A program made the translations under genes and the position numbers. From Achromobacter mucicolens (lineage in GTDB: Bacteria > Pseudomonadota > Gammaproteobacteria > Burkholderiales > Burkholderiaceae_B), in contig NZ_CADIJP010000012.1 of assembly GCF_902859725.1 (NCBI RefSeq), positions 1 through 64,000 on the forward strand: DNA of 64,000 bases, in the 5' to 3' direction. The notes beneath the pieces are model-generated. The model made no database searches, was not told where the DNA came from, and saw only the letters and a list, made by a program, of their open reading frames with translations. Shown piece after piece: positions 33,493 to 42,222 of this stretch (the first letter of the stretch is position 1; each line of letters opens with the position of its first letter).

Positions 33493-34539
33493 TCAGACCT
33501 CGCCCGATTCGCGCAACTGCTGGCGCCGGTATTCGCCCTGCCGGACATGCATCCAGCCCGGGTATTCCGGCGGCAGCGCGCTGACCCTGTCCAGCGCGGC
33601 CAATTCCTCCCCGGTCAGCCGGATGTCCGTGGCCGCCAGGTTGTCCTCGAGCTGGTCCACGCGCTTGGCGCCGATGATGACGCTGGTGACGACTTGCTGG
33701 TGCAGCAGCCAGGCCAGCGCAACCTGCGCCACCGACACGCCGCGCGCATCCGCAATCAGCCGCAGCGCGTCGATGCTGTCATAGGCGCGTTCGCGGTTCA
33801 CGGGCGGGAAATCGAACGCCACGCGGCGGCTGCCCGCCTCGGCTTCGCCGTCCCGGCCGTACTTGCCGCTGAGCAGGCCGCCGGCCAGCGGGCTCCATAC
33901 CATCAGCCCGACGCCCTCGCTTTGCAGCATGGGGACGAGCTCGCGTTCCAGATCACGCCCGGCAACCGTGTAATAGGCCTGCAGCGACTCGAAGCGCGCC
34001 AGCCCCAGGCGTTCGGAAATGCCAAGCGCCTTCATGATCTGCCAGGCGGCCCAGTTCGACACCCCGATATAGCGCACGTGGCCATGCTGCACCAGCGTGT
34101 CCAGCGCGCGCAGGGTTTCCTCGATGGGCGTGGCCGGGTCAAAGCCGTGGATCTGATAGAGGTCGATATGGTCGAGCTGCAAGCGCGACAGGCTTTTCTT
34201 CACGCCGTCCAGGATGTGCACGCGCGAATTGCCCCGGGCGTTCACGCCCGCGCCGGTCGGTCCAAAGACCTTCGTAGCGATGACGACATCTTCGCGCGGG
34301 ATGTTCAGATCGCGCAGGGCCTGGCCCGTGATGATTTCCGAACGTCCTTCGGAGTAGACGTCCGCCGTGTCGATGAAATTGATGCCTGCGTCCAGCGCGC
34401 GTCCCACCAGGCGGTTGGCGTCCTCCTGCTGCAGGCTGCCGATCTTGCTCCAGAGCTCGCCTTCGCCGCCAAAGGTCATGGTGCCCAGGCACAGCTCCGA
34501 GACGAACAGGCCCGTGCTGCCAAATTTCTTGTATCGCAT
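33493..34539 (-). CDS. Aldo/keto reductase
   Basis: The 348-residue NADPH-dependent TIM-barrel reductase matches the YajO/PhdYeaE-like AKR group. The catalytic set is visible: D and Y in NFIDTADVYSEG (D52, Y56 region), K in VVIATKVFG, and H in LYQIHGFDP. The start at 34539 follows AAGGAG and gives the conserved N-terminus MRYKKFGSTGLFVSELCLGT. It is divergent from an AraC regulator, with three direct repeats between them, so it is probably induced by carbonyl stress. Natural substrates are aldehydes or ketones. Confidence 0.9.
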   Translation of the reverse strand: MRYKKFGSTGLFVSELCLGTMTFGGEGELWSKIGSLQQEDANRLVGRALDAGINFIDTADVYSEGRSEIITGQALRDLNIPREDVVIATKVFGPTGAGVNARGNSRVHILDGVKKSLSRLQLDHIDLYQIHGFDPATPIEETLRALDTLVQHGHVRYIGVSNWAAWQIMKALGISERLGLARFESLQAYYTVAGRDLERELVPMLQSEGVGLMVWSPLAGGLLSGKYGRDGEAEAGSRRVAFDFPPVNRERAYDSIDALRLIADARGVSVAQVALAWLLHQQVVTSVIIGAKRVDQLEDNLAATDIRLTGEELAALDRVSALPPEYPGWMHVRQGEYRRQQLRESGEV

Positions 34540-34857
34540 GTTTGCTCCTTCAGGGGCTGGCGGGCGCGCCGGGTTCCGGAACGGAACGCCGCTGCGGCAG
34601 CCTGCCGGATGCGGACAGTATGCGACCGGCGGGCCCGGCACGCGCTGCTTGATCCTGCCCTTTTTTTGCCTGATTCTCCGGCACGACAGCCAGGCCGGAC
34701 CGACCCGTCGTTTTCTCCGGAATTCCTGCCTGATTCTCCATTCCCCCACGTGAACACGCCGCCTCAGGCCCGAGATGGCAATACACTGGCGGACACCCAA
34801 TCCTCCGCCGCCGTCGCCTCTCAAGGTGACGAACGGTGCGCCTTCGAGAGCCCGTCA
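34540..34857. promoter_or_regulatory. 318-base divergent region with AraC-type direct repeats
   Basis: No gene lies here. Three copies of a motif point the same way: TGCTTGATCCTGCC (34646-34659), TGCCTGATTCTCC (34667-34679) and TGCCTGATTCTCC (34727-34739). The second and third are identical and 60 bases apart; the first and second start 21 bases apart, two helical turns, the spacing at which an AraC-family protein binds both half-sites. Confidence 0.65.
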
Positions 34858-35811
34858 ATGTCCCTGAATCCTGCCCGATCGCTCGCCCCCACCGGTCACG
34901 ACGCCGCCTGCGAACTGGCGCGGTCCGAGCTGCTGTGCATGCTGGAGCGCATGACCGGCAACCTGGAAGGCGCACTGGATACGCCGATCGAAGGCTTGTA
35001 CCTGCACCGGCTGTCGCAGCCGTCGGGGGCGAAGCCGGCCTTGCAAAAGGCGGCGCTGGCGGTCATTGCGCAGGGGTCGAAACGCCTGCTCATCGGGGAT
35101 GAGACCTACGAATACGATCCCTTCCATTTCCTGATCTCGTCGGTGGACCTGCCCGTGGTGGCCAAGGTGTCCGTCGCCAGTCCCACCCTGCCCTATCTGG
35201 GCCTGCGGCTGGACCTGAACCCCGAGGAAATCACCGCGCTCATCAGCGACGAAAACCTGCCGCCGCTGGTGCCTGAGCAAGCCTCGCGCGCGCTGTGCGT
35301 CAACCCGCTGGGCAGCACCCTCCTGGACGTCGTGCTGCGTCTGCTGCGGCTGCTGGACACGCCGCGCGACATTCCGATCCTGGCGCCGATGATCAAGCGC
35401 GAACTGCTGTACCGCCTGCTCATGAACGGCCAGGGTGTCGTGCTGCGCCAGACGGTGCTGCAAGATAGCCAGCTCAACCGCGTGGCCAAGGCGATCCGCA
35501 TCCTGCGAGACAATTTCGCGCAACCGTTGCGGGTGGAAGAGATTGCGCGCGACGTGCACATGAGCGTGTCGTCGCTGCATCATCATTTCAAGCAGGCCAC
35601 CGCCATGAGCCCGCTGCAGTATCAGAAGCACCTGCGGCTGCAGGAGGCGCGGCGGCTGATGCTGACGGACGATGCCGGCGTGGCGCTGGCCGCGCATGCC
35701 GTGGGCTACGAGAGTTCCTCGCAGTTCAGCCGCGAGTACAGCCGCCTTTTCGGAGCGCCGCCGCTGCGCGACAAGCAGCGCTGGAAGGACGAGACCGCGC
35801 TGGCCGCCTGA
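34858..35811 (+). CDS. AraC-family regulator (AraC_N type, YqhC-like)
   Basis: The 317-residue protein has an N-terminal AraC_N effector domain (about 35-200; GLYLHRLSQPSG, then GSKRLLIGDETYEYDPFHFL) and two helix-turn-helix motifs at the C-terminus (LRVEEIARDVHMSVSSLHHH; AHAVGYESSSQFSREYSRLFG). This architecture is that of YqhC, which activates aldehyde reductases in E. coli. The divergent aldo/keto reductase is the obvious target. The start at 34858 is chosen because the regulator homology begins there; the open frame reaching 33466 is antisense to the reductase. Confidence 0.87.
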   Translation: MSLNPARSLAPTGHDAACELARSELLCMLERMTGNLEGALDTPIEGLYLHRLSQPSGAKPALQKAALAVIAQGSKRLLIGDETYEYDPFHFLISSVDLPVVAKVSVASPTLPYLGLRLDLNPEEITALISDENLPPLVPEQASRALCVNPLGSTLLDVVLRLLRLLDTPRDIPILAPMIKRELLYRLLMNGQGVVLRQTVLQDSQLNRVAKAIRILRDNFAQPLRVEEIARDVHMSVSSLHHHFKQATAMSPLQYQKHLRLQEARRLMLTDDAGVALAAHAVGYESSSQFSREYSRLFGAPPLRDKQRWKDETALAA

Positions 35812-35961
35812 GAGCAGCCCCGACCCGCCGGTGCCAAGCCGATATCCCCCTGTGCCTCGAAGACGACCCGGATTTGTCTGCGTAATGGCGCATTTGTAGG
35901 GAATCGGCGCCGCGCGCCTTAATATGCTCGGCGGCCCACCGACGACCTGAGAGGATTTTGC

Positions 35962-36933
35962 ATGCACGACCTGAATGACCTTTATTTCTTCGTGGAGGTC
36001 GTCAAGCATGGCGGATTTGCGCCGGCCGGCCGGGCGCTGAACATCCCGAAGTCGCGTCTGAGCCGGCGCATTGCCCAACTGGAAGAGCGCCTTGGCGTGC
36101 GCCTGATCCAGCGGTCCACGCGGACGTTCGCCGTGACTGAACTTGGACAGGAATACTACGACCAGTGCCTGGCAATGCTGGCGGGCGCCGAAGCGGCGCA
36201 GGATGTCATCGACCGCACCCACGCTGAACCGCAAGGCACCATCCGCATCGCCGCACCGCCCGCGCTCATCTACTACTTCCTGGGCAACGTGGTGGCGCGT
36301 TACATGGAAAAGTGCCCGAAGGTGAACGTCTACCTGAAGAGCTTCAGCCGGCCCGTGGACGTGCTGCGTGAAGGCTTTGACCTAGCCGTGCGGGTGCGCT
36401 TCGGCGCCATCGAAAGCAGCGATCTCGTGATGAAAAACCTGGGTATGAGCTGCCAGAGCCTGGTCGCCAGCCCCGCGCTGGCCCGCTCGTTGCCCGACCC
36501 CGCCGACTTGCAGATGATCAGCCGGCAACCCACCCTGGCGCTTGGGACCGAGCAGCGCGAATGCCAATGGCGCCTGCTGGGACCCGGCAACGCGCGCCTT
36601 GCCGTTCCCTTCATGCCCAGGCTGGTCACGGACGACATGCTGGCGCTCAAGCAGGCCGCGCTGCGCGGCGTGGGCGTCGTGGCGCTGCCCCTCTTGATGA
36701 TCCGCGAGGAACTGGATGCGGGCACGCTCGTGACCGTGGGCGCCCCCTGGCAACCCGAGCCGGGCAGCGTGCATGCCGTCTTTCCGTCGCGCCGCGGCCT
36801 CCTGCCGGCCGTGCGCGAACTGTTGGATTTCATGGGCGCGGAGTATCGTGAAAACGCGCGCCGAGAGGCTGAAACCCAGGCACGCCACGGCATTCCCACG
36901 CTGGGCGCCCTAACGCCGGCGTTCAATTTATAG
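35962..36933 (+). CDS. LysR-family regulator
   Basis: A 323-residue LysR protein with the HTH at about 4-62 (MHDLNDLYFFVEVVKHGGFA, recognition helix IPKSRLSRRIAQLEERLGVR) and a CrgA/YafC-type effector domain (AAPPALIYYFLG; GFDLAVRVRFG). It lies 129 bases upstream of ycaC on the same strand, a frequent arrangement in which the regulator activates or represses the isochorismatase-like gene. Confidence 0.88.
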   Translation: MHDLNDLYFFVEVVKHGGFAPAGRALNIPKSRLSRRIAQLEERLGVRLIQRSTRTFAVTELGQEYYDQCLAMLAGAEAAQDVIDRTHAEPQGTIRIAAPPALIYYFLGNVVARYMEKCPKVNVYLKSFSRPVDVLREGFDLAVRVRFGAIESSDLVMKNLGMSCQSLVASPALARSLPDPADLQMISRQPTLALGTEQRECQWRLLGPGNARLAVPFMPRLVTDDMLALKQAALRGVGVVALPLLMIREELDAGTLVTVGAPWQPEPGSVHAVFPSRRGLLPAVRELLDFMGAEYRENARREAETQARHGIPTLGALTPAFNL

Positions 36934-37062
36934 AACACTGAGGTGCAAATCACCGGACTAGCGGCTGTATCGTCCTGAAATTAGTATTCCTTCTACGCAC
37001 TCAGCGTTGTTCTCAACACCGCGCACCACCGCGCAAAACTGAATCGACCAAAGGAATCAGCC

Positions 37063-37689
37063 ATGACCAAGCCCTACGTTAAGCTCGACAAGTCCCAAGC
37101 CGCCGTTCTGCTGGTGGATCACCAGGCGGGCCTGCTGTCCCTGGTGCGCGACTTCCAACCCGATCAATTCAAGAACAACGTGCTGGCCTTGGCCGACCTG
37201 GCCGAATACTTCAAGCTTCCCACCATCCTGACGACCAGTTTCGAAGACGGCCCCAACGGCCCCCTGGTCCAGGAGCTGAAGGACAAATTTCCCGACGCGC
37301 CGTACATCGCCCGCCCCGGCAACATCAATGCCTGGGACAACGAAGACTTCGTCAAGGCGGTCAAGGCAACCGGCAAGAAGCAACTGATCATCGCCGGCGT
37401 CGTGACCGAAGTCTGCGTCGCCTTCCCCGTGCTGTCGGCCATCGAAGAGGGTTTTGACGTGTTCGTCGTGACCGATGCGTCGGGCACCTTCAACGAAGTC
37501 ACCCGCGATGCGGCGTGGCGACGCATGGAACAGGCTGGCGCCCAGCTGATGTCGTGGTTCGGGGTGGCGTGCGAACTGCACCGCGACTGGCGCAACGACG
37601 TGGAAGGCCTGGGCACCCTGTTCGCCAACCACATCCCCGACTACCGCAACCTGATGGCTTCGTATTCGGCCTTCAAGTCGGCCAAGTAA
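37063..37689 (+). CDS. ycaC: YcaC-type isochorismatase-family hydrolase
   Basis: The 208-residue protein is very close to E. coli YcaC over its whole length (MTKPYVKLDKSQAAVLLVDH; GNINAWDNEDFVKAVKATGK; GVACELHRDWRNDVEGL). The active-site residues D19, R84 and C118 are in place. YcaC forms an octamer and its physiological substrate remains unsettled, though cysteine hydrolase chemistry on an amide is expected. AAGGAA lies upstream of the ATG. The LysR gene just upstream is its probable regulator. Confidence 0.9.
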   Translation: MTKPYVKLDKSQAAVLLVDHQAGLLSLVRDFQPDQFKNNVLALADLAEYFKLPTILTTSFEDGPNGPLVQELKDKFPDAPYIARPGNINAWDNEDFVKAVKATGKKQLIIAGVVTEVCVAFPVLSAIEEGFDVFVVTDASGTFNEVTRDAAWRRMEQAGAQLMSWFGVACELHRDWRNDVEGLGTLFANHIPDYRNLMASYSAFKSAK

Positions 37690-37734
37690 GGCGCGCGGCC
37701 GGACTGCCGGCCGTAACCCGCTGAGACGGCAATG

Positions 37735-37765
37735 AAAAAAGGCCCAGGCGATATGCCTGGGCCTT
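37735..37765 (-). terminator. Intrinsic terminator of the sterol-desaturase-like gene
   Basis: GGCCCAGGC (37741-37749) pairs with GCCTGGGCC (37755-37763), extended by A-T pairs. On the minus strand the stem ends in six T residues. It abuts the stop codon of the minus-strand gene at 37768 and can also act weakly on ycaC. Confidence 0.87.
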
Positions 37766-37767
37766 CG

Positions 37768-38919
37768 TCATTTCGCCTTGCGGGCGAAGGGATATGCCTG
37801 TTGCGCCAGGAAGGTTCCTGGCATGTCGTTGTCCAGAATACCGTAGTGTTGCGGCAACCGGTTGCCTACCCCGCGCACCGCGGTGCCGAACAGGTAGTCG
37901 ATGAAGGAAAAGTGCGCCGCGTAGTTCTTGTCGATCGCCTCGGTATCGGACGAATGGTGCCAGTGATGAAAGTCCGGCGTGACGATGATGTAGCGCAGCC
38001 AGCCCCACGGCAGCTTCACGTTGGAATGGATCAGCACCGCCTGGAATCCCACGATGATGATGTAGGCATCGAGCACGGCCTTCGAAAAGCCCAAGACGAA
38101 CAGCACGCCCAGCACGGCCACGCGCGTGATCAACAGTTCAACGATGTGCAGGCGCGAGCCGGCCAGCCAATCCAGCGTGCGCGTGCTGTGGTGCACGGCA
38201 TGGAAGCGCCACATGAACGGCACCTCGTGATAAATGCGGTGCGCGGCGTATTGCGCCAGGTCCGCCACCAGCACCGCCACGAACAGCTCCAGCAGATACG
38301 GCATCGACTGGATGGCCTGTTGCAGCGGTTCATAGGCCGCCCAGGAGAACAGGCGGTGAATGAAGAAGTTGATGCACAGCAGCACGGCCCCCACCGACAG
38401 GTGATTGAAGAGGAAGTGCTTCATGTCCACCTGCCACTCGCCCCGGAATACGGGCTGGCCAGGATAGAGCGGTGTCAGCTTTTCGAAAATGATGAAGACG
38501 GTGCTGGACGCCAAGAGGTCGAGGATGAACCAATCGAGTCCCAGATAGGGATGGCCGCCTGCGTTCGACGCTGTGACGGCAACCTGGCTGCCGCCCGCGG
38601 CCACCGCGCAGCAGACCAGCACGAAGGCCGAGATATTCAGCCAGCGCTGGCGGCCAAGCACGGTATTGGCCAGCGCGATCGAGCCCGACACCAGCAGCGC
38701 GCTGAACAGCAGCGTGCGCATCGCCTCCACCGAGTAGAAGCTGCGCAGCTCCGGCGTGGTGAGATAGGCGGGAAAGTGGAACGCCAGCACACCCAGCACC
38801 GAAAGGATCGCCAGGAAAAGCGCGATCACGCCGCTCATCATGCCGGTGCCGGGGTGGATCCGGCCATCCTGTTTGAAAAGGTCCATCACTCTGCGGTAGA
38901 CCGGGGCGCGCTCTTTCAT
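37768..38919 (-). CDS. Sterol desaturase/fatty acid hydroxylase family membrane protein
   Basis: The 383-residue membrane protein has about eight hydrophobic segments and the three histidine clusters of the di-iron hydroxylases: HRIYH, HAVHHS and HHWHHS. It would use a non-haem di-iron centre to hydroxylate or desaturate a lipid chain at the membrane surface. The N-terminal 130 residues form an extra four-helix membrane region not needed for catalysis. The ATG at 38919 is preferred over a TTG at 38940, although neither has a good ribosome site. Lipid substrate unknown. Confidence 0.85.
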   Translation of the reverse strand: MKERAPVYRRVMDLFKQDGRIHPGTGMMSGVIALFLAILSVLGVLAFHFPAYLTTPELRSFYSVEAMRTLLFSALLVSGSIALANTVLGRQRWLNISAFVLVCCAVAAGGSQVAVTASNAGGHPYLGLDWFILDLLASSTVFIIFEKLTPLYPGQPVFRGEWQVDMKHFLFNHLSVGAVLLCINFFIHRLFSWAAYEPLQQAIQSMPYLLELFVAVLVADLAQYAAHRIYHEVPFMWRFHAVHHSTRTLDWLAGSRLHIVELLITRVAVLGVLFVLGFSKAVLDAYIIIVGFQAVLIHSNVKLPWGWLRYIIVTPDFHHWHHSSDTEAIDKNYAAHFSFIDYLFGTAVRGVGNRLPQHYGILDNDMPGTFLAQQAYPFARKAK

Positions 38920-39172
38920 GGGTGTTCTGGGACAGTCCAAAGGGAAGCGAGTGTATCGCCGGGGACAGAGCGTCCTGTAATTAAAGGTGAACGTACGCGA
39001 CAGAATGACTCATTTTGAGGGAGCCCTTGCGCCCCATCAACGGGCGGGAAGCCCGCCGCGGCCCCTGAGGTTGACAAGCCGTTGGCGTTGGCGTGTCATG
39101 GGCTTGACGCTGATGAGGGCGTCGAGCCAGGCGCATCGTCGGTCCCGTCAACCGGTTCCTCAAGAGGCCTTT

Positions 39173-39415
39173 ATGTTCCCTGAATACCGCGAGCTCATTA
39201 CCCAACTGAAATCCGAAAACGCTCACTTTTCGGCGCTGTTCCAGCGGCACAACGATCTGGACCAGGAAATCCAGAACATGGAGGACGGCATCACGCCGTC
39301 CTCGGGCACCGCGATCGAGGTGCTAAAAAAAGAAAAACTGCACCTCAAGGACAAGCTCTACGGACTGCTCCGCGCAGCCGACCAGAACGGTCACGACAAG
39401 CGCAACGGCAGCTGA
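39173..39415 (+). CDS. YdcH-family protein (DUF465)
   Basis: The 80-residue protein resembles E. coli YdcH across its length (MFPEYRELITQLKSENAHFS; LKKEKLHLKDKLYGLLRAA). It is predicted to be a short two-helix coiled coil. Function of the family is unknown. AGAGG lies just upstream of the ATG; the open frame beginning at 38987 adds unrelated residues. A decayed binding-protein remnant lies tail-to-tail 18 bases away. Confidence 0.88.
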   Translation: MFPEYRELITQLKSENAHFSALFQRHNDLDQEIQNMEDGITPSSGTAIEVLKKEKLHLKDKLYGLLRAADQNGHDKRNGS

Positions 39416-39433
39416 CCTGCCGCTCCATGCGGG

Positions 39434-39643
39434 CTACATCAATTCCAGGCCCGCGCCCTTGACGACGGCGGCGTACTTCGCCATTTCGGACCGAAAGTAC
39501 GCCACCGTCTGCTCAGGCGGCATCAGGACAATACGGTTGTTCTGAGTCGCCATCGACTGCCTGACCTCCGGCGAGTTGAACGCGCGCGCGAGCGCATCAA
39601 ATCCCTCATCCTTCTGGCGGACGGCGAAGGCGGCAGTGCGCTG
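39434..39643 (-). pseudogene. Remnant of a Bug/TctC solute-binding protein (C-terminal fragment)
   Basis: Read on the minus strand, the frame ending with the TAG at 39434-39436 encodes about 69 residues matching the C-terminus of Bug proteins: FDALARAFNSPEVRQSMATQ, then LMPPEQTVAYFRSEMAKYAA and VVKGAGLELM. An in-frame stop lies at 39644-39646 and no start codon with a ribosome site is seen, so the N-terminal three quarters are lost. The break falls about 40 bases before the plus-strand gene at 39683, suggesting a deletion or insertion that placed that gene here. Confidence 0.75.
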
Positions 39644-39682
39644 CTACGCTGCCCTACCGTCGTCCATCAAGGAACGTCCGCC

Positions 39683-40024
39683 ATGAGAACCGCAGTTGGC
39701 GTCGCGTGCGCATTGGCCATGCTGCTGTGCGGCGGTCCGGCCTTTGCCCAGTATGTGGTGCGCACCCAGGACATGAGCGGCAAGTGGAGCGTGCCCAACC
39801 CGCACTACGAAGGCGTGCCCGAGCTCTTTCGCGCCAGTTCCGGCGCCAAGCGCGCGTGCCTGGATCGCGGCCCGCCCAGCAACCTTTACCGTGCGACCAA
39901 GGTCATCGACCTGCGCACGGGCGAAGAAGTGCTGGTCGTCGATTGCATCCCGATTCGCGCCGAGCAGCGCCAGCGGTCGGAACAGATTCGGGCGAACGCC
40001 TCGAAGGCGGCGCCGGCGCAGTGA
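39683..40024 (+). CDS. Small exported protein, unknown function
   Basis: The 113-residue product has a signal peptide (MRTAVGVACALAMLLCGGPAFA) and a short mature domain with two cysteines (RACLDRGPP and VVDCIPIR) that could form a disulphide. No family is recognised. Its 5' end lies just beyond the truncated Bug remnant. A weak GGAA-like ribosome site precedes the ATG. Confidence 0.6.
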   Translation: MRTAVGVACALAMLLCGGPAFAQYVVRTQDMSGKWSVPNPHYEGVPELFRASSGAKRACLDRGPPSNLYRATKVIDLRTGEEVLVVDCIPIRAEQRQRSEQIRANASKAAPAQ

Positions 40025-40060
40025 GGCATTGCCGGCCGGCGCAGAGGGTGAAACTGCGCG

Positions 40061-40387
40061 CTATCGCGTCCGCGCGCCGTCCTTCTCTCCGGCGGACGAA
40101 TTCACGTATTCCTTGACCGTACCGTTCTTGTTGTACGTCACGGTCAGTGTGCGCTGATCCTGCATGGCGCCGAACTCGTTGTTGTTGAAGTAGAACCACG
40201 AGGCCGTGCGCAGCCCCTGCTTATTGACGCTCTGCGTGCGGGGCGGGCCAAAATCGCGAACCATCTCATCGAACGTCGTGACGTTGATCTTGATGGCTTG
40301 CACCTTCGATTGCGTGACCAGGTCTCCCGGCGCGGGCGAGGCGCAACCCGCCACGAGCGCGGCCACGAAAAGCACGGACGATCTCAT
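40061..40387 (-). CDS. BamE/SmpA-like outer-membrane lipoprotein
   Basis: A 108-residue lipoprotein. The signal ends in the lipobox VAGC (lipidated cysteine at about 15). The mature part has the SmpA/OmlA layout: ITTFDEMVRDFGPP-like turn (VTTFDEMVRDFGPPRTQ), then WFYFNNNEFGAMQDQRTLTV and VTYNKNGTVKEY. It is short and has no conserved BAM partner nearby, so it is probably a paralogue rather than the essential BamE. A perfect 14-base tandem duplication lies 38 bases upstream. Confidence 0.75.
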   Translation of the reverse strand: MRSSVLFVAALVAGCASPAPGDLVTQSKVQAIKINVTTFDEMVRDFGPPRTQSVNKQGLRTASWFYFNNNEFGAMQDQRTLTVTYNKNGTVKEYVNSSAGEKDGARTR

Positions 40388-40424
40388 TGAACTTCCCCAA
40401 TCCTGGCGGCCGGCATGTGCGGCC

Positions 40425-40452
40425 GTTGTGGTTATGACGTTGTGGTTATGAA
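40425..40452. repeat. Perfect tandem duplication of 14 bases
   Basis: CGTTGTGGTTATGA occurs twice head to tail (40425-40438 and 40439-40452) in the 217-base divergent region between the lipoprotein and endonuclease genes. It could be a doubled operator half-site or a polymerase-slippage event. No other feature is seen in this interval. Confidence 0.8.
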
Positions 40453-40604
40453 TTTAGAACGAGCATAAGAATACCCCGGCCAACGCCCTTGACGCGGTTC
40501 GGCGTCGGCCCGATTGCCCGGTCTGCGCCTGTCATGTTGCGGTCATCTACAATGCCGCCACTTGCCGAGCGCGAAGTGGCGCCGGCCCGCAACAAACAGG
40601 CAGC

Positions 40605-41516
40605 ATGACCCGCGCGAAGAAATCAGCACCCAGAAAGAGAGCCCCAGCCAGCAGAAGCAAGGCCGCAAGCGGCGGCCGCATCTTCCGGTTCCTGCGCACA
40701 TTCGCGCTGACCTCGGTGGCCGCCTTCGGCGCAGCCACCTATGCGCTGAATCCGCAGTGGCGCCCTCAGTTTTCGCTTGACGACATTCTTGCGCGCGTCG
40801 GCTGGCCGACCCACGAAAAGTTCGCGCCCGCGGCGGTGCCGGCAGGCGGCATGGCGCACACGCGCTTTGCCGAGTGTCCGCAGTTCTTCCCGCAGCAGCG
40901 CCCGCCGGTCGTTCCGGCCAGCCAAGCCCTGCGCGAGCTGTGCTTTTCCAACTTCGCCATCTTGCACAACGGCCAGACCAAGACGCCGGTGTTCGTGGCC
41001 GAGCGCCTGAACCGCAAGATCTTGACGCAGGCGCAGGACATGCAGCGGTCCGACAAGTTCTATGCCGAAGCGCGTGTGCCCCGCGCCGAACGTGCCGAAC
41101 TGACGGACTACCGCGGCTCGGGCTATTCCCGCGGCCACATGGCTCCGGCGGGCGACATGTCCACCCCCGAAGCGATGGCGCAGAGCTTTTCGCTGGCCAA
41201 CATGGTGCCTCAAGACCAGCGCCACAATGGCGGCCCGTGGAGCCAGATCGAACAGGACACGCGCAAGTACGTAATGCGCGCCTCGGGCGACGTGTATGTC
41301 TTCACCGGCCCGTACTACGGCGACAAGCCCAAACAGATCGGCTCGGGCGTGGCCGTGCCAAGCCATCTGTTCAAGGTCGTCTACGATGCGTCCAGCGGAC
41401 GCTCGTGGGTGCATTGGCAGGCCAACAGCCCCAGCACCACGGCAGGCGCGCCCATCAGCTACGAGGAATTCGCACGGCGCACGGGTATGCAGCTGCTGCC
41501 AACGTCGAAGCCTTGA
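40605..41516 (+). CDS. DNA/RNA non-specific endonuclease (NUC family), membrane-anchored
   Basis: The 303-residue protein has a very basic N-terminus (Lys/Arg-rich, 1-22), one hydrophobic anchor (about 29-48) and a beta-beta-alpha-metal nuclease domain (about 110-290). The catalytic histidine is H178 in GYSRGHMAPAGDM; family members usually read DRGH, so an aspartate is replaced by serine. The metal-ligand asparagine lies in FSLANMVPQ and the downstream NGGPW. It would act in the periplasm on incoming or environmental nucleic acid. The following 20 bases carry no gene before the convergent exported protein. Confidence 0.85.
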   Translation: MTRAKKSAPRKRAPASRSKAASGGRIFRFLRTFALTSVAAFGAATYALNPQWRPQFSLDDILARVGWPTHEKFAPAAVPAGGMAHTRFAECPQFFPQQRPPVVPASQALRELCFSNFAILHNGQTKTPVFVAERLNRKILTQAQDMQRSDKFYAEARVPRAERAELTDYRGSGYSRGHMAPAGDMSTPEAMAQSFSLANMVPQDQRHNGGPWSQIEQDTRKYVMRASGDVYVFTGPYYGDKPKQIGSGVAVPSHLFKVVYDASSGRSWVHWQANSPSTTAGAPISYEEFARRTGMQLLPTSKP

Positions 41517-41650
41517 CGAAGGAGCAGGACGGCGATGAATGGCGCGATTGCCGAGGCCACCCGCCTCGCGCAGATGGACAATCGCCGCCACGCAAGCATG
41601 TGCCGCATGGCAGCGAAACACCGCGTTTCATACGGGCTGAAACGCCCCGT

Positions 41651-42106
41651 TCAACGCGCGGGAGCCGGCGCACTGCCGGCCGGCGTGGCGGGATTGGCCG
41701 GGGTAGCCGGCGTAGCGGGCACCTGGATCTCTTTCTTGCGCAGTACGCCGCCCCCCTGCACGCTGCCCTGCACACTGGTGGGCGAGTTCATCTTTGCCAC
41801 GCAGGTCTGCCGCTGCGATTCCGGCAGACGGTTGCATCGCGCCAGCTCGTTCTGGCGGAGCTGCTCCGGGCTCTGCGCATTCAGGTTCTGACGATCACGC
41901 TCTTGCCGCGCCGCGGCCGCTTCGCGCAGGCATGTCTCCAGCGGTTGGCCGGAGGCGCCACTCTTGCAGGTCGCGACATCCTGCTGATGCTGCGCTTGCG
42001 AGGTGGCGCTGGTGTCGGCAGCACGGGCCGAGCCAGCCGTCCACGCCAGACCCGCCAGGCAAAGGATCGCGGAAACGCTTTTCAGGGACACTTGAACAGC
42101 ATTCAT
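41651..42106 (-). CDS. Exported cysteine-containing protein with Pro/Ala/Thr tail
   Basis: The 151-residue protein has a signal peptide (about 1-30, ending AGSARAA), a charged helical middle part with paired cysteines (ATCKSG, ETCLREA, ARCNRLP, QTCVAKM) that suggest two disulphides, and a C-terminal low-complexity tail of repeated PATP units. AAGGAG lies upstream of the ATG at 42106, which decides the start. No family is recognised; the four-cysteine pattern resembles small stress-associated periplasmic proteins of betaproteobacteria. Confidence 0.65.
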   Translation of the reverse strand: MNAVQVSLKSVSAILCLAGLAWTAGSARAADTSATSQAQHQQDVATCKSGASGQPLETCLREAAAARQERDRQNLNAQSPEQLRQNELARCNRLPESQRQTCVAKMNSPTSVQGSVQGGGVLRKKEIQVPATPATPANPATPAGSAPAPAR

Positions 42107-42222
42107 GGTCGGCTCCTTGGAAAAAGGGGGGATGCGCCCGGCGACGCGCCGAGCGGTGACTCCCGCCGATATATCTAACATGCGGCAATCATCGGTCGCC
42201 ACGAACGAAGTAACGCGATGTG

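Noticed and set aside
33466-34857. Long N-terminal extension of the AraC regulator
   Set aside because: The extra 464 residues are antisense to the aldo/keto reductase gene and have no regulator-like sequence.
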